Assembly: GCA_904501775.1 (NCBI GenBank) | Contig: CAJGCJ010000056.1 | Coordinates: forward strand, 1-11,876 | From: an uncultured Bacteroidaceae bacterium | Lineage (GTDB): Bacteria > Bacteroidota > Bacteroidia > Bacteroidales > Bacteroidaceae | Direction: 5' to 3' | DNA length: 11,876 nt | Part shown: positions 6,939-11,876 of the stretch, one piece after another | Layout: every line of letters starts with the position of its first letter | How positions within the stretch are numbered: the first letter of the stretch is position 1 | Made by a program: the position numbers and the translations under genes | Notes under the pieces: model-generated | The model's input: only the letters and a program-made list of their open reading frames with translations | Told to the model about the DNA's origin: nothing | The model's database searches: none

Positions 6939-7951
6939 CAAGAATCTGTATCTGTGGCGGAGGTTCATTGGGGCATGTAATTGCCGGATACGTTGCACAA
7001 AAGAGCAATGTCACGGTTACTGTGCTTACCCGTAAACCGCAGTTGTGGAGCAACGAGATAAGAATAGATACACCCGACGGAAATATCATAACCTCGCATA
7101 TCGGTTGTGTTACCGATGATGCCAAACAGGCAATAAGCGGGGCTGATATTGTGCTTCTATGCTTGCCCGGATATGCAATAAGAGCCGAGCTTGAGAATAT
7201 AAAACCACATATAATGCCCGGAACTTTTGTAGGCAGTGTCTTCTCTTCTACAGGATTCTTTTTTGAAGCAATGGAACTGCTTGGTGACGATGTCCCATTG
7301 TGGGGCTTTCAGCGTGTACCGTTCATTGCACGCACAAAAGAGTATGGTAAAAGTGCATCACTGCTTGGATATAAGCCGTCGCACAATATTGCAGTGGAGA
7401 GATGCGATGACAAGGAGGCATTCAGAAACTTGGTTGAGCAGTTGTTCGATGCTCCTACCCGTCTGCTGAATAATTTTTATGAGGCAAGTTTTACAAACAG
7501 TAATCCCATTCTTCATCCTGCACGACTCTATTCGCTCTTTAGCGATTGGAACGACAACACTTACTACGACCACTGTTTCCTCTTTTACGAGGAGTGGAAC
7601 GACGAGGCATCATCTCTGCTTGTTCAACTGGACAAGGAGTTGTTTGACATTCTTGGAAAGTTGCCTGTCGCGCCCGATTTCCTTATGCCGATACTTACCT
7701 ACTACGAGAGTAGCGATCCTGAAAGCCTTACACGCAAAATAAAATCCATTACAGGCTTCAAAGGGATAAGGACACCTATGATAGAGAGCGAAAAGGGGTG
7801 GCAACCCGACCTGAGCAGCCGTTATTTTCAGGAAGACTTTATGTATGGACTGAGATATATACACGAAACAGCGTATAAACTCTCGGTAGATGTTCCTACA
7901 ATTGATAAAGTGTTCAATTGGGGAATGGATATTGCCCGTAAAGCAAAATAG
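6935..7951 (+). CDS. Opine (octopine/nopaline-type) dehydrogenase family protein
   Basis: A 338-residue NAD(P)-dependent oxidoreductase. Family members reductively join the amine of one molecule to the carbonyl of an alpha-keto acid, or oxidise the product. The N-terminal Rossmann motif is GGGSLG (residues 8-13), with a strand-end TRKP (32-35) where the cofactor ribose binds. The C-terminal opine-dehydrogenase domain shows NPILHPARL (190-198), whose His194 matches the catalytic His of this fold. It also shows the family signature PDLSSRYFQEDFMYGL (291-306). The start codon overlaps the upstream stop (ATGA, 6935-6938), so the two genes are translationally coupled and should share a pathway. 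No membrane segments or signal peptide. The real substrates are unknown. Glycerol-3-phosphate and ketopantoate dehydrogenases share the N-terminal fold but lack this C-terminal signature. Confidence 0.88.
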   Translation: MTRICICGGGSLGHVIAGYVAQKSNVTVTVLTRKPQLWSNEIRIDTPDGNIITSHIGCVTDDAKQAISGADIVLLCLPGYAIRAELENIKPHIMPGTFVGSVFSSTGFFFEAMELLGDDVPLWGFQRVPFIARTKEYGKSASLLGYKPSHNIAVERCDDKEAFRNLVEQLFDAPTRLLNNFYEASFTNSNPILHPARLYSLFSDWNDNTYYDHCFLFYEEWNDEASSLLVQLDKELFDILGKLPVAPDFLMPILTYYESSDPESLTRKIKSITGFKGIRTPMIESEKGWQPDLSSRYFQEDFMYGLRYIHETAYKLSVDVPTIDKVFNWGMDIARKAK

Positions 7952-7973
7952 GAGAAGTATTTTCTTCCTATTT
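7946..7973. terminator. Possible shared bidirectional terminator between convergent genes
   Basis: GAAG (7954-7957), loop TATTTT, CTTC (7964-7967), extended outward by AAATA/TATTT-type pairing with two bulged bases. The stop codons of the opine dehydrogenase gene (7949-7951) and ogt (7968-7970) lie in opposite arms. Flanks are A/T-rich, but the T-tracts are short, so termination strength is uncertain. Confidence 0.4.
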
Positions 7974-8438
7974 ATATCTGCCCTCCAGCTCAAGCAGGAA
8001 TTCTTTTATGTAAGTACCGCAGGCAAAGCCTCCCAACTCTTTTGCCCCTACTACTCTGTGGCAAGGTACAGCCAGCAGCAGTGGGTTTCTGTTGCATGCA
8101 ATTCCTACTGCACGCGATGCTCCCTTGTTGCCTATCCGCTCTGCAATGTCGCCGTATGTTGCGGTGTAGCCATACCCTATTCTTTGCAGCTCGCGCCACA
8201 CCTGTTGCTGAAACGATGTTCCACCTCCTAAATATACTGGAAAACTGAATTGTTGCCTCTTTCCTTTGAAATATTCTTCAATCTCGTTCACAACAGTGCG
8301 TTCAAGCATGCTATCGGCGTCGCTTGTCACTATACTCCCGTCGGGCGACATGGCAATGCGCACGACATAATTGTTGTCGGTGGTTATGTACATATATCCA
8401 AGAGGAGTCTGGGCTTTTATTTGTCGGAGCATTGTCAT
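7968..8438 (-). CDS. ogt: Methylated-DNA--[protein]-cysteine S-methyltransferase
   Basis: Repairs O6-alkylguanine by moving the alkyl group irreversibly to its own cysteine. The 156-residue protein has the short N-terminal domain and the C-terminal active-site domain. TSFQQQVWREL (74-84) and ASRAVGIACNRNP (107-119) carry the Arg finger (Arg109) and the recognition helix. PCHRV (125-129) holds the acceptor Cys126, and GGFACGTYIKEFLLELE (136-152) closes the family pattern. Within the last block Cys140 stands where Gly is common; this should not affect the reaction. There is no AraC-type domain, so this is the Ogt form, not Ada. The start at 8436-8438 follows a consensus promoter by about 20 bases; Met3 is a possible alternative start. 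Confidence 0.95.
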   Translation of the reverse strand: MTMLRQIKAQTPLGYMYITTDNNYVVRIAMSPDGSIVTSDADSMLERTVVNEIEEYFKGKRQQFSFPVYLGGGTSFQQQVWRELQRIGYGYTATYGDIAERIGNKGASRAVGIACNRNPLLLAVPCHRVVGAKELGGFACGTYIKEFLLELEGRYK

Positions 8439-8457
8439 ATTTTCTGAATTTATGTTA

Positions 8458-8488
8458 CAAAGGTATAAAGAGTGGCAATATATGCAAA
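8458..8488 (-). promoter_or_regulatory. ogt promoter
   Basis: On the minus strand, TTTG (8488-8485), 19 bases, then TACCTTTG (8465-8458), a full match to the Bacteroidetes consensus and spacing. The leader to the ATG is only about 12-20 bases. Confidence 0.82.
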
Positions 8489-8495
8489 CGGATAA

Positions 8496-8505
8496 ACATT
8501 AATGT
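8496..8505. repeat. 10-bp palindrome between divergent ogt and S41-like promoters
   Basis: ACATTAATGT is a perfect palindrome lying between the two opposing -33 elements (8485-8488 and 8529-8532). It could be an operator, but a 10-bp palindrome in A/T-rich DNA may be chance. Confidence 0.3.
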
Positions 8506-8528
8506 ATCACAATTTTGTAAGAGCTTGT

Positions 8529-8559
8529 TTTGTAGATATTTTAAAATAGAGTATCTTCG
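8529..8559 (+). promoter_or_regulatory. Promoter of the S41-like lipoprotein gene
   Basis: TTTG (8529-8532), 19 bases, then TATCTTCG (8552-8559), a common Bacteroidetes -7 variant. The start should lie near 8566, giving a leader of about 17 bases. Confidence 0.82.
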
Positions 8560-8582
8560 CGCATACTTTCTTTTATATAGCA

Positions 8583-9869
8583 ATGAGAAATTTATTTGAT
8601 ATAAAATTGTTGTTTGTTATTCTTGCTTTTACAGCGTGTGGCGAGGATAGGACATACGAGTATATGGAGTTGACCGAGGAGACACACTGGATATTCTCAA
8701 AGATGAAGGAGAGCTATCTGTGGGGTGACTCGATAAAGAATCCGCAGACAAAGGATTTCTTTGCCGACAACAAGGTCTTTTATAAGAATCTGTTGATGAA
8801 GTATGACAAGAGTTCATATTTCGAGGATTCGGCATCGCTGACAAGTTACGGTATGAGTTTTGCTGTCATGCGCGACCCCATCGGTATCAAGCCCAGCAAT
8901 TCATACGCTCTTGTTCTTTATGTAGAGCCGAATTCTCCGGCACATGTTGCAGGTATCAAGCGCGGTACATGGATTTCAAAAGTAGGAGGCAGCAATATCA
9001 CAACAAGTAAATATGATATGCTGGAGCGTGGAAAAGCCACCACTCTCTATACAAACAGAGTAGATGTTGACGATGAGGGCAACTATTTTTGGCACGAAGC
9101 AGATTCAGTAGAGATTGATGCGGCATGCGAACTCTCTACCACTTCGATGTACTTGGATACAGTATATAATATCCAAGATACAAATGTTGGCTATATGGTG
9201 TGCAACAGATTCATCGATGGTGTTTCAAAAAGCGAGTTTGCTGATGTCCTGTCGCGCTTCAACGCTTCGGATGTAAGTGAGATAATAATTGATTTACGAT
9301 ATAACAGCGGTGGCCCGTTGAGCGAAGCTGTAGATTGTGCTTCGTTGTTCGTACCTTCGTCATATGCATCAGAGGATGTATGTGCTATTCTCAACAATAA
9401 AGGAGATTCCGTTACTCTCTCATTCGGCAATGAGACATCGCTATCTGATGCCGAGAAAATATACATATTGACAACAGAGGCTACGCGAGGTGCGGCAGAA
9501 ATATATGCCATTGCATTGCAAAGGACATTGGGAAGCAGTGTCGTGAAAGTCTTGGGAATGCCCACAGCCGGTGAGAGCCTCATTACAGAACCGTTCACTT
9601 CACCCTATGGCTTTAATATAAATCCTGTCACTGCACAGGTCTATCTGGCCGATGGCTCAGCTGTTGCATCGGATGAACTGAGAATAGACTATCAGGTAGA
9701 TGAATTGAGTAATATACACTCGTGCCATCCTCTTGGCAGCAGACAGGAGTATCTGCTCTACAATACACTATATCACATAATCTATGGCTCGCTGCCAATG
9801 GATAAGGATGATGCGGCAGAAACGGCTGTCAAGAAATATATTCCAAGCGAAAAGCCCTACTCCCTGTAG
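8583..9869 (+). CDS. S41 peptidase-like lipoprotein, probably catalytically inactive
   Basis: A 428-residue exported lipoprotein of the S41 (C-terminal processing peptidase) family. It has a hydrophobic leader and lipobox FTAC with acceptor Cys19, followed by acidic residues. The order is a cap region with Tyr/Trp-rich helices (about 25-85), then a PDZ-like segment (about 98-145, PNSPAHVAGIKRG at 116-128), then the S41 core with IIDLRYNSGG (235-244). The nucleophile block is TRGAAE (301-306) where active relatives have TASASE, so Ser is replaced by Gly303. The following Lys block reads PTAGES (327-332) where T-x-GK is expected, so Lys is replaced by Glu331. The fold is otherwise intact, including YGFNINPVTAQVY (342-354). 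I infer a pseudoprotease that may bind peptides or tails without cutting. It has its own promoter and terminator, so it is a single-gene unit. Confidence 0.85.
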   Translation: MRNLFDIKLLFVILAFTACGEDRTYEYMELTEETHWIFSKMKESYLWGDSIKNPQTKDFFADNKVFYKNLLMKYDKSSYFEDSASLTSYGMSFAVMRDPIGIKPSNSYALVLYVEPNSPAHVAGIKRGTWISKVGGSNITTSKYDMLERGKATTLYTNRVDVDDEGNYFWHEADSVEIDAACELSTTSMYLDTVYNIQDTNVGYMVCNRFIDGVSKSEFADVLSRFNASDVSEIIIDLRYNSGGPLSEAVDCASLFVPSSYASEDVCAILNNKGDSVTLSFGNETSLSDAEKIYILTTEATRGAAEIYAIALQRTLGSSVVKVLGMPTAGESLITEPFTSPYGFNINPVTAQVYLADGSAVASDELRIDYQVDELSNIHSCHPLGSRQEYLLYNTLYHIIYGSLPMDKDDAAETAVKKYIPSEKPYSL

Positions 9870-9890
9870 GTTAATCAAATAAAGAGACAT

Positions 9891-9936
9891 AAAAGTTTGC
9901 ATCCACTCTGATGATGTGGGTGCAAACTTTTTTTTA
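9891..9936 (+). terminator. Strong Rho-independent terminator after the S41-like gene
   Basis: Bases 9891-9906 pair with 9916-9931 in a 16-bp stem with a single G-U pair, around the loop TCTGATGAT. The descending arm runs into a continuous T-tract (9928-9936). The A-run on the left also gives a shorter T-tract on the minus strand. Confidence 0.93.
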
Positions 9937-10019
9937 TAACTTTTTTTATATATTTCTATAAAACCCGTTGCGCAGGTACCGTGTTATAATTCCACAATAA
10001 CCATAAAACTAAAAATGGA
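9937..10019. other. A/T-rich intergenic stretch without a recognisable promoter
   Basis: It lies between the terminator and the NlpE-like gene. I find no TTTG/TAnnTTTG pair here. Because the upstream terminator is strong, the three-gene operon probably starts from a non-consensus promoter within this stretch. Confidence 0.5.
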
Positions 10020-10508
10020 ATGAAGAAACATGTATTACTTGCAACATTAGCTGTAACGATGTTTACGGCGTGTAATTCGTGCGGCAATCAACAGCCGGCA
10101 CTTGTGATAGAGACTGAGACAGATAGTCTGTTTATGGTAAACGATTCGACGGTAGGCGACCTGCAGACATTTGTTTTTGAGGGTATAATACCCACTGACG
10201 ACGGCAAGTCGGCAAATGCACTGCTTGCAATAGAAACGCTTAGCCTAAATGATGACGGTACATATACCATTACCACAACGTATATGGACGAGAACATGCA
10301 GCCTGCGAAGAGCGAGGATAATGGCGAGACTGTTGTACTCATAGGCATGCCCAACGACAGCACAGCTGTGATATATGAGTTCGTGTCGTATGGCAACAAT
10401 CCTAAGATGCACATGATGGTCAATCCCGACAGTTCGCTTACACGACTCGACAGCAAGATGCAACCAATGTCAAACAACAAGGCGCATCGTCTCATTCATA
10501 AAAAATAG
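10020..10508 (+). CDS. NlpE-like lipoprotein
   Basis: A 162-residue lipoprotein with an N-terminal signal and lipobox FTAC, acceptor Cys18. The residues after the cysteine (NSCGNQQP) are not acidic, so by the Bacteroidetes surface-export rule it more likely stays on the periplasmic side. The mature part has the pattern of the NlpE N-terminal domain: FEGIIPTDDGKSANALLAIE (53-72), then alternating strands with DDGTYTITTTYMDE (77-90) and a final strand ending in an Asp-Ser-Ser-Leu-Thr-Arg-Leu-Asp turn. NlpE in E. coli is an outer-membrane lipoprotein that signals envelope stress. The CxxC of that protein's N-domain is not seen here. It is the first gene of a probable operon with the DUF4136 and barrel genes (gaps 43 and 46 bases). 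The family call is moderately sure; the function is not known. Confidence 0.72.
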   Translation: MKKHVLLATLAVTMFTACNSCGNQQPALVIETETDSLFMVNDSTVGDLQTFVFEGIIPTDDGKSANALLAIETLSLNDDGTYTITTTYMDENMQPAKSEDNGETVVLIGMPNDSTAVIYEFVSYGNNPKMHMMVNPDSSLTRLDSKMQPMSNNKAHRLIHKK

Positions 10509-10551
10509 CCGGGTGATATATCCTTTATTAATAACATTAAAATGAATACCT

Positions 10552-11178
10552 ATGAAAAAGAGTGTGATCCCTACTTTAATTATGGTGTCTTTATTAGGTG
10601 TCGTTGCTTGTGAGAAAGACCCTGATACCGACAAATTGGATAACGACTACCTCGTGTATACCAATTATGACAAAGGAACCGACTTTGCCGAGCTCAGGAC
10701 CTGTCATGTAATAGACAGCATCCTTATTATAAACAATCAGGAAAAGCCTTCGTATTGGAATAACAGCAACTCGGCAACATTGATAAGCGAGTACAAGAAG
10801 AATCTTGAAGAGTATGGATATACCATTGTTGCTGCCGATGAAGAGCCCGATGTTGTGCTGCAGTTGAGCTACGTCAACAACACCTATTATTTTTCTGATT
10901 ATGGCAATGGACCATGGTGGAACAGCTATCCCGGATATTGGAACTGGGGAGGTTGGGGCTGGTACTATCCTTTCTCGTTCTTCTATAGCTACTCTACAGG
11001 CTCAATAATCGCAGAGTTGGTGAGCACCACACCTTCTACAGTATCGAGTGATAAACTTACGGTCATATGGAACTCATATATATGCGGTCTGCTTAATGGT
11101 AACTCCTTGAGCATGTCACGAACATTGAGTGCAATCAATCAGGCCTTTGAGCAATCGCCCTATCTTATTGTAAAATAG
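10552..11178 (+). CDS. DUF4136-family lipoprotein
   Basis: A 208-residue lipoprotein: signal peptide, lipobox VVAC with acceptor Cys20. A run rich in Asp follows (EKDPDTDKLDND), the kind of acidic stretch that can mark lipoproteins for surface export in Bacteroidetes. The layout fits DUF4136: a strand with DYLVYTNYDKGTDFAELRT (32-50), a helix around residues 77-88, then EPDVVLQLSYVNN (98-110). From about 112 to 147 there is a striking Trp/Tyr/Gly/Phe-rich segment (for example GYWNWGGWGWYYP, 128-140), followed by GSIIAELV (150-157) and a C-terminal helix pair. The role of DUF4136 is unknown. It is the middle gene of the operon. Pairing with the downstream barrel suggests an outer-membrane complex, but that is inference. 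Confidence 0.85.
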   Translation: MKKSVIPTLIMVSLLGVVACEKDPDTDKLDNDYLVYTNYDKGTDFAELRTCHVIDSILIINNQEKPSYWNNSNSATLISEYKKNLEEYGYTIVAADEEPDVVLQLSYVNNTYYFSDYGNGPWWNSYPGYWNWGGWGWYYPFSFFYSYSTGSIIAELVSTTPSTVSSDKLTVIWNSYICGLLNGNSLSMSRTLSAINQAFEQSPYLIVK

Positions 11179-11224
11179 TTGTATTATTATTTCGGTAGAT
11201 GTTTAACATTAAAAATTTTACAAG

Positions 11225-11848
11225 ATGAAAAGAGTTGTAAGAAATATTATATGTGCGGTTATGCTGATTACCGCAATGGGATTGCCGAGCGAGGGAAAAT
11301 CTCAGGTCTCACTCGATACCTATTTCAATGTAGACTGGCAATTCAATATTCCGTTAGGCAATAATTTCTCAAATGGTGCAAGCGGTTGGGGTATGAACTT
11401 TGAGGGTGGATATTATGTTACCAACGACATTGCGCTTGGAGGATTCCTCAGTTTCCACACCAATAACGAATACTTCTCGCGTCGCACCATCCATTTGAAC
11501 GAGACTCTTTCGATGAACAGCGACCAGCAGCATCAGATGTTTACGTTGCCTTTCGGTGCGCTCATACGTTACCGCCTGCAGGAGGCCGACTTTCAGCCAT
11601 ATGCCTCAATGAAATTGGGTGCTTGCTATTCTCAGTTCAGCAATTACTATTATGTGTTCATGAGCGACCAGAACCGTTGGGGATTTTTCATGTCACCCGA
11701 GATTGGTTTCAACTACTATCCTTGGCCCAACGGAATGGGTTTCCACATGGCCATTTACTATAGCTTTGCTACAAACAAATGTGACCTTATGAGTTACGAC
11801 CAGAGCATACTCAACAACATAGGTTTCAGGATAGGACTTGCGTTCTGA
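11225..11848 (+). CDS. Small outer-membrane beta-barrel protein
   Basis: A 207-residue protein with an N-terminal signal peptide (about residues 1-27, cleavage near GKSQ/VSL). The mature part has alternating aromatic and polar strands typical of 8-stranded barrels: VSLDTYFNVDWQF (28-40), GWGMNFEGGYYV (54-65), GGFLSFHTNNEYF (72-84), LPFGALIRYRL (108-118), FQPYASMKLGACYS (123-136), SPEIGFNYYP (157-166), GMGFHMAIYYSFA (170-182). It ends NIGFRIGLAF, with the C-terminal Phe used for BAM-dependent insertion. It lies 46 bases after the DUF4136 gene, behind an A/T-rich leader (CATTAAAAATTTTACAAG) like that of rpsP. No enzyme motif is visible, so a structural or binding role is as far as the sequence goes. 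Confidence 0.85.
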   Translation: MKRVVRNIICAVMLITAMGLPSEGKSQVSLDTYFNVDWQFNIPLGNNFSNGASGWGMNFEGGYYVTNDIALGGFLSFHTNNEYFSRRTIHLNETLSMNSDQQHQMFTLPFGALIRYRLQEADFQPYASMKLGACYSQFSNYYYVFMSDQNRWGFFMSPEIGFNYYPWPNGMGFHMAIYYSFATNKCDLMSYDQSILNNIGFRIGLAF

Positions 11849-11876
11849 CATATATATATATGGTATCGGCTGCGAA

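Noticed and set aside
10015..10023. ATG-GAA-TGA mini-frame overlapping the NlpE-like start
   Set aside because: Possible start-stop coupling, but a two-codon frame in A-rich DNA is easily chance and nothing else supports it.
11850..11863. Short AT dinucleotide run after the barrel gene
   Set aside because: Only a few repeat units in an A/T-rich intergenic end; no sign of a phase-variable tract or structural role.
1..11876. Search for CRISPR arrays, tRNA/rRNA genes, insertion sequences and integrases
   Set aside because: No regular direct repeats, cloverleaf sequence, transposase motif or terminal inverted repeats were seen on either strand.

Overview
The window reads as chromosomal DNA from a gut-type Bacteroidales bacterium (Bacteroides, Phocaeicola, Prevotella or Muribaculaceae-like; the genus cannot be fixed by eye). 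Several things point there. Promoters have the Bacteroidetes form TTTG-N19-21-TAnnTTTG or TATCTTCG, and genes start behind A/T-rich leaders rather than Shine-Dalgarno sites. Ribosomal protein S16 carries a long Ala/Glu/Lys tail. The right end holds S41-type, NlpE-like and DUF4136 lipoproteins and a small outer-membrane barrel. I see no RNA genes, insertion sequences, integrases, CRISPR arrays or phage genes.

Left part (1-4263): galE (cut by the window edge) and a cytoplasmic type I asparaginase lie on the minus strand. Back-to-back with the asparaginase gene, across a nearly symmetric divergent promoter, is a plus-strand pair: a DUF362/4Fe-4S ferredoxin-like protein and a LicD-family phosphotransferase. 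Then comes rpsP with its own promoter, a leader hairpin and a strong terminator.

Middle part (5115-7951): this is the most interesting unit, two genes with an ATGA overlap. The first is a fusion of a LicC-like sugar/choline-phosphate-type nucleotidyltransferase with a HisC/CobD-like PLP enzyme. The second is an opine (octopine/nopaline-type) dehydrogenase. Together with LicD upstream they suggest a pathway that makes a nucleotide-activated amino-alcohol phosphate, possibly modified by reductive coupling to a keto acid, and transfers it to a surface glycan. The chemistry is inference; the domain calls are solid.

Right part (7968-11848): a convergent ogt DNA-repair gene, then a divergently transcribed S41-peptidase-like lipoprotein whose catalytic Ser and Lys both appear replaced (Gly303, Glu331). 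A strong terminator follows. Last is a probable three-gene envelope operon: an NlpE-like lipoprotein, a DUF4136 lipoprotein and an outer-membrane beta-barrel protein.
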